From: Prostheceraeus crozeri
Lineage: Eukaryota > Platyhelminthes > Polycladida > Euryleptidae
Length of the DNA: 64,000 nucleotides
Assembly: GCA_907163375.1 (NCBI GenBank)
Contig: CAJQUW010005219.1
Coordinates: 62,001-126,000 of the forward strand
Direction: 5' to 3'
Shown here: one piece after another, positions 34,593 to 44,819 of the stretch
How the letters are laid out: every line of letters begins with the position of its first letter
Numbering within the stretch: position 1 is the first letter of the stretch
The notes under the pieces: generated by a model
The model's input: only the letters and a program-made list of their open reading frames with translations
Database searches by the model: none
Told to the model about the DNA's origin: nothing
Translations under genes and position numbers: made by a program

Positions 34593-35958
34593 TTTTCCCG
34601 TTTGTCAATTTGGTGAGACATTTCAAAACATTTCCTGACTTTCAATCGGTAAAATAAGTGTCAAATAATGAAGCATTTCACATAAACAATGTCCTACATT
34701 CACTTTGACTTACTTTTTGGTCGAATATTCTGTTTAAGTTGAACATTTAACTTTTTAATTTATTGGATAGGTTGTTTTGACACGAAATTGGAGGTTATGC
34801 ACTTAGGTTGAAATGACACAACTGTATACCGATGAATGAAAATGGAATTTATTGTCGACAATTTCCCCCAAAGAATACTAGGATGCTGTTGTATCCAAAA
34901 ATAGTATTAGTTGAATTTTCGAAAAATGTCGCTTAGGTCACTTTGACACGAATCTAAAGAATTTCGGCTACACAATCAAACATATATTTGTTTTTGGCAG
35001 TAAATGTGCGATAAATGCCATCCTTTATTTCTGATGATAAATGAAATATCAACGAAAAGTCTTCAGCCATTCATTTTTGATGATACATTTTTGCGGTGAT
35101 CCCTTTCTCGAAATGTTTCGTATTTCGGAACCACGTTCTTCCATTCTTGAGACAGAAACGTGTGATTTTGCCAATCACATTTCAGGACGATGGATCGCTC
35201 CCTCACATGATGTGTAACTGACTATCTCCGTCAACATTCAGGGTCAAGAATTAACAGTCTCCTTGTTTGCCCGCCTACAGATTTCCTGAGGTTCCGGGGT
35301 GACTCAAAGAACAGGTTTTATGAACGGTCTTCGAAGACATTGGAAAAGCTAAAGCAGACCATTTGTGACGAGATGAGTGCCGACGTCAACGCAAGGATTG
35401 CAAGAAGCTATTTAACACTGAAAAGACCAAGCGGTCAATTTGACCGCAATGCGTGAACTCTTTTTGATGTCAAAAGTTTCCATTTTGATGTAATATGGAT
35501 TGCTGATACTTATGCAATCGGTAGGGCCATATAGGAACACCACACATTTGTTTTCTTTACACCACGGATATCAAAGAAACTGCAACAGAATATTTGATCT
35601 ATACGTGCAAATGTTTTGACAGCCGATGACTTTATGAGATAATAGCCCTGCCAAATTCATTTCATTCCAGACTTAATACTGCATTACTATGATCGTCTCT
35701 TGATAAGCTCTTCTGTTCTGGAAATTAATGGCCAGAATAGAAATATATACAGAATTGAAATACTAAATTTGCTACACGAAAATGCATTTAGCAGTAGCAC
35801 AGAACCAGCGTGTGTATTTGCTACACAGCTTCATCCTTTTATAACTAAAAAAGATAGCGATCGACGTCGTCAGATAGACGTATTGCTGATCATCGATTGT
35901 TCAGTGAATGATAAAGTGACAACAGTAAAAGTAGAATTTTGCCAAAAATTATATTTAC

Positions 35959-36078
35959 CTGCCCATGTTATTCTTTGAAACTGATAGTGCACAGGAATTG
36001 AAAATTCATCGACAACAATGTAATCATCTCCTGCCGAAATAGCATCACTTTTTCCGCTGTGCTGGATACACATTTCAC
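35959..36078 (-). CDS. Host gene 2, exon (39 codons)
   Basis: A 120-nt minus-strand segment between an acceptor (TTTTGTCATGCAG) and a donor (GGGCAG/GTAAAT). It is open in one frame only, starting with two bases of a split codon and ending with one, so a symmetric exon. It encodes MCIQHSGKSDAISAGDDYIV and VHYQFQRITWA. It joins the exon at 31998..32125 through GAT (Asp). The HSGKSDA/HGKSESDA and DDYIV/NDYMI similarities suggest two copies of one small module. I recognise no known domain. Upstream exons must lie beyond 36078, but I could not pin one down. Confidence 0.6.
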
Positions 36079-37414
36079 CTGCATGACAAAATATTTTGGG
36101 ATGTGAAAATAACCACATCTAAGAAGAATGGATGATCATTTGCATTTTTTTACATACTGTCAATTAGCAATCATCCAATTGTGCTTAATTGTTTAGCTCT
36201 ATTTTTACTTAAAAATTGAAATTAAGCTACGAAGTAAGCAAAATCTAGAATGTTAAACATTGAAGCCACGAGTCTGTTTGTTTATCTGCAACAAAAAAAT
36301 CAGTCGTCATGACGCTTCCAAAGTACTCTGGAAGATATCTATCTTCCTTAAAATCATAGAAATGACAAATCTCATTTTGAAACGTCAGAAGATCTCGAAC
36401 TATTTGTTTTGTGAGCAAGTCGTTGTTTAGCGTTGTTCTTCAAAGCTAAACAAAAAATGCCTCAAGGCATCCTAATCACAAACAAAGATCATCCCTACAT
36501 GGTGCTTTATTCCATAATGTGAGGTGACAAATGTCATTTCTATCAGCAGAAGCTCGCAGCTATCTAGAAGTGCTATTGCATTTCTCTTCTGTAGATTAGT
36601 TGATTAATAGAAAAGCAACTCATCGGACTGCGGCTATTTGAATATAAATATAATCTTCTTGCTAGTCGAAAGTATCACTGGCTACTGCAGTGAAATCAGC
36701 GTTGTCAGAAAGCACTTATTCCCTAGGATTTGAACTCATACATTCAATCGCCGCGGAAAGCTTCAGCGATTTATATGAGCAGAGTCTCACTTGATTATGT
36801 CCAATTGACACCCTCGCACGGTAAGGGAGATGCCTTCTCATTTTCTGAAGAAAGAGAGAAAATAAACTCTCCCTGTGTCTTAGACCGAAGTCTTTGTTTT
36901 TAAAGGCATCAATTATCATCCCAACACACCGTCCACCACGGACTAAACTGACAAAATTTGTGGCGGACAAAGCATTGGAATTTTAATTGATTTTGTAGAA
37001 AAAGTATACTTTTCTATTCTTTCTTTCAAATAATCAATTTAGGATTTTCATTTTTATTTTATCTACCTGTCTTCAATTTGCCTGAAAAGCTTTGTGTGAT
37101 CGACCTGATTAATGAAATGATGGAAACTTTTATTTAAAAAAAGGGCTACAACACAAATTATTATTAGTCTGCTAATCTGTAACAGGTAATGCTCTTGTTG
37201 GAAGGACCGCATTAGCCTTGATGTTAGGTGTCATAACATCAGCTCAACAAATCTTTTTGGTTACATCAGCTCAGAAATCCTACCATGACACGAGTCCGAA
37301 AGTCATTCTTCACAAAATCTGAACAAAACAAGTTATTACTGAAAGTTAAGTAAATGAGTATTATACAGTAACAGAAAAATGAGAAGACTAAATAAAATAC
37401 ACAGTGCAAGCAAA
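36079..37414. other. No certain gene; possible upstream exon
   Basis: A strong acceptor (TTTCTCTCTTTCTTCAG on the minus strand, near 36840) is followed by a short open segment, NEKASPLPCEGVNW, with a weak donor. It could be an upstream exon of host gene 2 but is not called. The rest is AT-rich and featureless. Confidence 0.3.
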
Positions 37415-37690
37415 TCATATGAAGACAGGAGTTAATGAACAGTCACAGAAGTCATGCAAGTCAATCTTTGTCCGGTTGGACAAGTGCAGCTTCTTTGCCC
37501 AAATGGCCTCTTTCACTGTACACCTTCGTTTCCAATCGTCGGCTTTCGCTATCATCCTAATTTCCCCAGCGGTTATGCAATGTTCCGTTTCACCAGCCTG
37601 TTTGACCAGCTCGTATCTGTCGACGTCAAGCTCCGTGATTGATCGAATGTGTTCCTTTTGGCACTCGTCTGAGGCTAACGTGGCCCATCA
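37415..37690 (-). pseudogene. GIY-YIG-type fragment, Penelope-like
   Basis: An open minus-strand segment of about 90 codons, ending at 37415..37417, includes CITAGEIRMIAKADDWKRRC, TVKEAIWAKKL and SNRTKIDLHDF. It parallels the C-terminal end of the GIY-YIG domain of Penelope-like element 1 (EVMKVIDKESNWRKRVIKES, SSNRTKHRISDL). The Y-I-G strand itself is absent and no RT precedes it, so this is a scrap of another Penelope-like copy. Confidence 0.6.
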
Positions 37691-38899
37691 AACACTTGAA
37701 TATTGATAGACCCTCACTTTTCAAAAGTAATGAATGCTCTCCTACAGCATTTTTGCATGACCATCGTATTGAAAGCCGATACTTAAATCATGAATAAAAT
37801 ATCAACATTGTACAAACATCGTCAATTTGGTGCGTAAATTTGCTTAATGATTGTTCAACTTCTAATCACTTGCATTAGTATTCATCTACAACTTTTGTTA
37901 AGTAATCTCTTGTATTGTTCACTGTAGCCTATAGTAAAGAATAAGAGAATATAGTTCATTAACAGAAAAGCATATTTATAGTTCGAACAGAAAATATGTC
38001 AATTCGATCAAATGACATTTAAAAGCAGTCACTTAAGTTGATTTTCTTGTTTAGGAGGTTCAATGAGTTTGTTCCTCTCAATTACATTATTTAGCGGCAT
38101 TGCTTCAACGTCCAGCTGCAGATTGTACAGGATGCCCAAAAGCGAGCAATATAGGGAGGGGAATCGGTCGCTTTAAATTTAAAATAAATGTATAAATGAA
38201 TACTCGGAAACACATTCGGCATAGAACCTTCCTTCCAAGTGGCCGAGTTCTTCATTTTTCTCCCACTATCATTTTGTGCAGAATGCTTTGCAAGACTGCA
38301 GAGTATACATATTTTAAAAGTCATATGTTTGACCCGACCAATGCTTTGAACCAAGGTCTCCAGGACATAGACCGAGCACTCTACCAGAATCCACAGCGTA
38401 CGTTTGTTGATATATCGTCTCATACCTAAACTTATATTGCCGTCTGATACTGTGGTTGAACTCCAAGTGTTAAAGAAAGCCAAAGATTCATTCCTCTTCG
38501 ACCGAGTAGGTAGAGATCACATCATAGAAAACACCACTTAAATTGCATTAAATTGTCAATGTGAGTGTCATTAAAGGCAAAGCGTAGCTGCAAGTGATCA
38601 CTCATTTTCCGGAGAATGGCTGACATGATTTTCCGGTGTTATAGCCAGAAATTCTTCCACAGTGCGCGCGTTGGAAATCTCTTCATCAAAGAATTTAATT
38701 GCCAAAAGAAACTCAGAATCCTCGTTCAGCCTCTTCAGGGACACATCTCCATCCTACGATCCGGATCATTCTTGAACATGTACAAAACTTGTAATTTGTA
38801 GGGATGTAGATGTAACTTTTACCTCTACAGTAGGCCTACTATGCGCTGAAGACTGCTATGTTGCCTCTTAATATTCGTCTAGTCGATTGATGCGGAGTA
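37691..38899. other. No certain gene; weak frames
   Basis: About 38060-38800 has short plus-strand frames such as YFKSHMFDPTNALNQGLQD, possibly the decayed N-terminal half of the piggyBac relic that follows. Nothing firm. Confidence 0.3.
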
Positions 38900-39835
38900 C
38901 AAGTAGCCTCGCACTCTCTGACTTACTATGTGATGTCCGTGGACTTCCAAAGCGATGAACATTTACGATACTTCCTGACGCCTTGAAATTGTTCAAGAGT
39001 CCACTACCCTTGCCATGCGGAACTGGCTAATGTTCAGGATGTCCCCTATGGAATTCTGATAAAAATCTCAGTGAGAACATCTTTTACGACCACAAATATG
39101 AATGTTCGAAATGCTCTTCGAATGTCAACTCTTCTACCAAATGATGATCTCTCGACTGTGAGTTTCAATCACAGAATCAGTTGGTCTGTTCGTCCTGTCA
39201 TCGGTTGCCCAAGGAAGTTTCGTATCTTGAAGTGCTAATCATGGTAATTTCAGTGACTGAATGGCATAATAACCGAGTTGTTCTTAGTGCCTTAAACTTC
39301 ACAGCAGTTAGTCCTGAAACTTCCTGTCGTCACTTTTGCAGAAATAACAAAAGAAAAATCCGAGCGCGACCACCTCAATTCATTGAAACGTATAAGAAGT
39401 TGGTGGGCGGAGTCGATGCTCTTGACCAAAGTATCAATGCACACAGGACCCACATTCGTATTCAAAAGTGGTACTGGTCAATCTTTACATGAATCCTTGA
39501 TCTTTGTTGTATCAGCTTGTAGTACCCTTTGAACCAAAATATGAATGATGCGGGTCAGTTACTAAATTTTCGCCGGTCGTTAGTCCTTCCATTATTGTCT
39601 GATAATGTATGCATCTCAAGGATTCCAATTAGACAAAAAATGGGTCATGGCATCAAGAAGGACGAAAACTTACGCTGACTGCGTTGTTAAGTATGCCATT
39701 CTCAGACATGGTACCGCTGTTTATCATGCGATATTGTTTTACACCCAAGCGAGTGTTTTCAAAACCTTCATCTGCAATTATTTAGCCTTATTCAGCTTCT
39801 TTGCTCATGTACATGGACTCATATGGGATTAATAA
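38900..39835 (+). pseudogene. piggyBac transposase pseudogene (copy 2)
   Basis: C-terminal half of a piggyBac/PGBD-type transposase on the plus strand. VTEWHNNRVVLSALNF and KLVGGVDALDQSINAHR (the third catalytic aspartate block) lie at 39181..39492, followed by KWYWSIFT and, in another frame near 39680-39765, the zinc-binding tail RC-x-VCHSQTWYRCLSC and HPSECF. Many stops and shifts; the first two catalytic blocks are not clear. It belongs to a different lineage from copy 1 (G-G-V-D-x-L-D-Q versus G-V-D-T-T-D-A) and is much more decayed. No TTAA-bounded ends found. Confidence 0.75.
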
Positions 39836-40249
39836 TCAATGTTTCTATTATTGAATGTAACGGTAGACATTCGCAATTAGATTTGCATGTATATACGTTT
39901 CACTGTGTATGAATAAATCTTTATTTGAATAGTTGTGAACAAAATGATATGTTCTGAATTTTGCTTTTAAACTTTTTAAATTCAATTGGAAAATAATCAT
40001 TCTAGCATGTAAACACTTTGATTAATTACAACTATCCTATATCATGATGAATTTTTTATTTCTACGAAGGTTCTATGACCTTGGGCTCTATTGGCTTAAT
40101 GATGTGGTCTAACATTCATTTGATAACTCAAAATGAGATTTGTCATCTTTACAATTTCGATTGCACTTTCAAGGCAGACATCTTGAGAAGGGACAAATGT
40201 GATAACTCGTATCCGCTAGTTTGCCAGAATTTCTCTTAAATACATGTAT

Positions 40250-40594
40250 AATGAAAACGTCATGACAACTGATGATACTCACTGATGAGCTGACACTGAT
40301 GTGACAACTAAGCCTACTCGCAAAAAAGCACCCTGGATGTTATTATCACCAATCAGAAATTCTATATAAACATCCACTTTGTGTCTCTCCTCTTGGTCGG
40401 TCTGATCATAAAGGTGTTTTCATTAAGAACGTGACTCATGATGCAGCTACTGCAGCCAAAGTTATAGTTCGCTCATATGCTTCTTCCTCTCCGGCTGAAT
40501 GTCGATCTCTTCTCAGCTCAATTGATTGGAGCCACTGCATTTCGCCTTGGGATGACATTGATATCAGTGTTGAATTGTTTGAACAATTTCTTCT
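40250..40594 (+). mobile_element. LINE (plus), endonuclease end, 5' of nested Penelope
   Basis: Plus-strand frames give LDVIITNQKFYINIHFVSPL and GRSDHKGVFIKN, the C-terminal end of an AP-endonuclease with its S-D-H motif, followed by the linker VTHDAATAAKVIVRSYASSS and SVELFEQFLL. The element continues at 42740..44570 after Penelope-like element 2. Most of the endonuclease upstream is missing, so the copy is 5'-truncated. Confidence 0.72.
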
Positions 40595-40598
40595 TTAC

Positions 40599-40900
40599 AA
40601 TGATGAAAACATGCATAAATTTGTAAATCATTCATGTCGACATGTCACAGATAAATATGTACAAGAGATGCAACACTGCTAATGCTAAATAAGTTTGCAG
40701 CTAAAAAAAGTTCCTTCACGGTTCAATTGCTTGTTCAGACTAGGGTTATACTTTTTAATAAATAACGCCTCCATAATATTCAGTTCAAAATTATTGGACG
40801 CTTGTCCCAAGATTTTAAAGTTACTAGAGTTACAGCTACAGTTTAGCCTATGATCCGAGATCGCAGACATTTTTTGTCTATGTTCCTTGATTCTAGCATT
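40599..40900. repeat. Inverted repeat arm (left) of Penelope 2
   Basis: Reverse complement of 42433..42737 with few differences; holds the last 60 codons of the GIY-YIG domain plus the 3' untranslated tail. Confidence 0.9.
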
Positions 40901-42432
40901 CAAGTGTCTTAGAGTTCTATCAATATAAGTAGTGCGAGGATCAACCTCACAAGCATAACTATAACGACACATGACTTTAGAACCTTTGGAGTACGGTCTT
41001 TGTTCGAAAAATTTTCCTTAATTTTATTGCAGGTGAAAACCCATCTGATTTGTAACTCCTTGTCAATTTTACGAAAGATATTTTGTAATCTTTTTTTAAA
41101 ATAAACTGATTGAATACCAAAAAAAGGAATTTTTATTGTTTGAGTGTATGTTATGTCTTCCGTCTTGACATGGTCATTAAACTTTTTCTCTGAATAATTT
41201 TTAATAATGTTATTGATAAATTGCAACGGATATCCGTTGTTTCTAAAAATGTTGGTGAGTTTCTCCATTTCTTCATGAAACTTCTCCCAAGTGCAGCACA
41301 CTATGTATGCTCTATTTATCAGAGTGCTCAGTAGGCCTCTTTTCCACTGTATAGGACAGTTAGCCTTAAAATTCAAGATTAAACCCGTATATGTGGGTTT
41401 CCTATAAACAGAAGTGACTAGGCAGCTATCAGTGACATCCAGGCTGATGTCTAAGAAAGGTAAACTCTTCCCACCAACTTCAGCGTTGAACTTCATGTTG
41501 GGATGCCATGAGTTTAAATAACTAAAGAAAGATTCATGGTCATCATCCTGAAAGATTGCTAAAATGTCGTCAACATATCTCACGTAGAACTTCAGGTTCA
41601 TACGATTGGTGTTGAGGAAATGTGTTTCTAATTCACCCATAAATAGGTTACTAAGAGTGGGTGCTAGTGGGCTACCCATACTAAGACCGTCACATTAACG
41701 ATAAAGAGTGTTGTTAAAAGAGAAAATGCCTCCTGTCGCGAACTGCAACAGCTTTTTGAATGTGTTTCTACTAAAAGGAGGTTTTGACACATCGGAGTTG
41801 TAGTCTTTATCACAAGCTAGTTCGATGACCTCTTCTAGAGGAACGTTAGTAAAAAAGACTGACCACATCAAAGCTAACCAGTTTGGAATTTTCCTAGAAG
41901 TTATACTTATTAAGTCTATCTAGAAGATCCGTATTATTTAGAACAGAAAACTCGTTAGGAATAGCTTTGACAATAAATTGGTTGAGATATTTGGCTAAAT
42001 TATACTCAGCAGTACCGAAGCTAGCGACAATGTGTCGCAGAGGGACATTTTCCTTATGTACCTTAGCTGAGCCATATAATTTACCGCTACATGCTCCTTG
42101 AGGGGTAATAGAAGCAAAAACTTTTGGATCAATGGACCCTTTGACATGTTTGTTTAAAAAATATTTCGGTTTATTTTGTTGTTTAATAACCGGATGATCT
42201 AATAGTAGATCACTATGGTTGTACGGAATTGGTGTGAACTTGCTAGAGTCCTCAACTATATCGTTGAGTTTTTTCAAGTAGTCTTTGGAATTGATAACAG
42301 CAACACCGTTACCCTTATCAAAAGGGACGATTTTAATTTTGTCATTAGTTCTAAGAGACTTCACCGTTTCAATGTTGCGCTTCGCATATGCTGTTTTAGA
42401 GAAGTTTTTCATACGTTTGTTGTAATTTTATG

Positions 42433-42737
42433 CTAGAATCAAGGAACATAGTCAAAAAATGTCTGCGATCTCGGATCATAGGCTAAACTGTAGCTGTAAC
42501 TCTAGTAACTTTAAAATCTTGGGACAAGCGTCCAATAACTTTGAACTGAATATTATGGAGGCGTTATTTATTAAAAAGTATAACCCTAGTCTGAACAAGC
42601 AATTGAACCATGAAGGAACTTTTTTTAGCTGCAAACTTATTTAGCATTAGCAGTATTGCATCTCTTGTACATATTTATCTGTGACATGTCGACATGAATG
42701 ATTTACAAATTTATGCATGTTTTCATCATTGTAATCT
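42433..42737. repeat. Inverted repeat arm (right) of Penelope 2
   Basis: Inverted partial copy of the 3' end of the same element, placed at its 5' side. It encodes on the plus strand the same SAISDHRLNCSCNSSNFKIL segment. Confidence 0.9.
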
Positions 42738-42739
42738 AT

Positions 42740-44570
42740 TATTAACCACCTCTTACGCTGTATTAATTTCTTCTTTCTTGTTTTGAAATATATTTTACTA
42801 AGACCTGTCGTGGCTAGCTCCTTCCCTCAAAGCCCTTTCTGATTGCGCGTGGTAATTTTTCGAAATTCCACCAACTACGCGAAAAATATCTTTTGTAAAG
42901 TACGAAAGCCAATAGAAGGTTGTATGCCAAATGTTCATTTTATTCTTCTTCAGACAGATGGAAGTGCATCAATTCACAAATAAAACCCAACTCATTCTGC
43001 CCTTCTCATATTGACACCGGCACTGCAGCTATGCTCATCAATGATGCGCTCGCTGATGTTTCGAAGCCGAGTAACATTCATGTATTCAAAGATTGGAACT
43101 GCTGCGATGAGTCACCTGATTTCTCGACTGTCAGTGAGGAGCATGTGATTCAATCAATTTTGAAAAGTAAGTCCAATTATAGTGGTCCGGATGGCTTAAC
43201 CGATTTCTTTTACCGGAAACTTGCTCATGCTCTTGTTTTTCCTCTGTCCTTGAGTTTTCATATTTGTCTGAAAAATGCTGTGTTTCCTAAAGTTTGGAAA
43301 TAAGCCAATATTGTGCCTCTTCCCAAAAGGAAAAGCACCGATTGTCGGCCTATTTATATTTTATCATTTCCGAGCAAAATCCTTGATAAAGTGGTCAAGG
43401 AACTGATCCTTTTGCTTTCACTCAATCATGATCTCGATACTCGACAGTTCGTATCAAATGGGTTTGGTGGTTGTACGAATGCGCTTATGTCCATAAGACT
43501 GTCAACTCTTGAACACATCATCCTAAGCTCCTCTGTCTGTGAATGTCCTAGCTCTGGATTATGAAAACTCCTACGAACTCCACTGATCACCTCACCCTTC
43601 TCGAACGGTGCAAAAAAATTGAATGTCGCCCACTTGTCATAAATAAAGATTGTATCTGATTTTCGTCTCGACCGTTAACAGAGAGTCTGTAAGAATGGTC
43701 TTAATACTCCATGAAAGCAAGTTACCAGTGGCGTTCCACAAGGATTGATCTTAGGACCCCTGCTCTTTATTCTGATGATCACTGACCTGACTGATAACAA
43801 GATTGCCACTTATGCTGATGACATCACCATCATTCATCTTCCTGAGAGCAACTCCCCTTCTGATTTGCAATCAGTGATTGATTCTTCTACCTCCTGGTCA
43901 TTGTCTAAAAACTTGTCATTAATGTCAAAAAGAACAAAATAATGAATGTCTATCTCCCGTTCTCATCAGTCTCTTACTCCTGTTCCTATCACAATTAATA
44001 GCAATTTAATTGAAAGTGTCTCTGTCTTGAATATTTTGGGTATTCCTTTTTCTGCTGATCTATCGTGGAATGCTCATTTTAACCATATGTTCAATAAATG
44101 TTGTCGAAGTTTGTCAACTGCGCATCGTGCATATTATAATTCCTGTGACCCATCTGTTATTTGGCAAGCACATATTAGTCTTGCATTTTTGTCGCATTAT
44201 TTTTTATTTTAGGGCGATCATCTGTGACTCGCGTGCGTCTCATTTTCTAAAACTTGAAAAGCTTGACCTTGTAGCCCGTCGTTGGGCTGGTGTTAGTGAT
44301 TTGCCGCCTCTACGCAGCATGTTGCAAAAGTCAGTTGTACGTCTCATCAGGATCATCGCGGTTAGCAAACATTCCCATCCCCTTTCTCAGTTTTTTTATT
44401 ATGAGAGACACTGTGTCAAGTGTCCGTCACCAACGTATTCATCTTCCTAAAGAAGAAAAGGTACTTTGTATAGAAACTCATTTGTCAAATTTTCTTCATT
44501 CTCTTGATGTCTGATGCTGCAACCTGTCATGTATCGCTTTTGTATTGACAATAAAGCCTCATAATTATCA
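42740..44570 (+). pseudogene. LINE (plus) reverse transcriptase and tail
   Basis: The LINE resumes after the nested Penelope. Linker: KALSDCARGNFSKFHQLREK (about 42820). RT: YSGPDGLTDFFYRKLA (43180) and CRPIYILSFPSKILDKVV (43350), then GVPQGLILGPLLFILMITDL with IATYADDITIIHLPESN (43735-43850), the catalytic A-D-D. The tail LVARRWAGVSDLPPL and LPKEEKVLCIETHLSNFLHS is the usual C-terminus of CR1/jockey-group elements. The 3' end, near 44570, follows AATAAAGCCTC. There are at least five frameshifts or stops. The catalytic RT motifs survive. Confidence 0.82.
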
Positions 44571-44819
44571 TAAGAGTAGAAATAGAAATATACTGCGTGT
44601 CAGAAAAAGTTAACACTTGTCATTATTAATCCTTGACTAATCAATGACAGCAGTTCAATTTCTAAGTCGATCTTACTCTCAAACCAATTTCTATGCGTCT
44701 TTTCTTGCATAACCATATGAAGATATCGTTCACCCGCTTACACAAGATCAACGTTTGTATAAGTTTAAGCATCGCATGATTACAAATTATGCTGTCTTTT
44801 TGACATTAGGCGTAACTGC

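Larger units (their letters stand above)
32481..34952 (-). mobile_element. DNA transposon with TIRs, DUF7869-like protein
   Basis: Both ends carry an inverted repeat of about 26 bp with core GTGTCAAAGTGACCTAAGCG. Further inside, related motifs recur on both sides (TAGGTTGATTTGACACG near 32666, TAGGTTGTTTTGACACG near 34768, TAGGTTGAAATGACAC near 34812), a subterminal repeat array. The only coding relic is the minus-strand protein at 33191..34592. No clear target duplication is visible. Located in an intron of host gene 2. Confidence 0.75.
32126..35958 (-). other. Intron of host gene 2 holding a DNA transposon
   Basis: About 3.8 kb separates the two exons. Most of it is the TIR element at 32481..34952. 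The remainder (about 34953-35958) is unique AT-rich DNA without genes. Confidence 0.5.
40594..42739 (-). mobile_element. Penelope-like element 2 with inverted 3' copy
   Basis: Minus strand: KIVPFDKGNGVAVINSKDY and LYGSAKVHKENVPLRHIV (42412..41894), RT with MGSPLAPTLSNLFMGELE and YVRYVDDILAIFQ (41679..40909), then the GIY-YIG end with YIDRTLRHLNARIKEHRQ and YNPSLNKQL (40972..40685). About 300 bp of its 3' end (40599..40900) is repeated in inverted orientation at 42433..42737, right upstream of its 5' end. It is inserted in the plus-strand LINE. There are a few breaks between the RT core and its neighbours; otherwise it is fairly well preserved. Confidence 0.85.

Noticed and set aside
36730-36800. 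tRNA-like B-box (GAGTTCAAATCC) on the minus strand
   Set aside because: No A-box at the right distance and no acceptor stem can be formed; not a tRNA, and a SINE origin could not be shown.
37404-37706. 100-codon plus-strand frame
   Set aside because: Shadow of the minus-strand GIY-YIG fragment, which has the better protein match.
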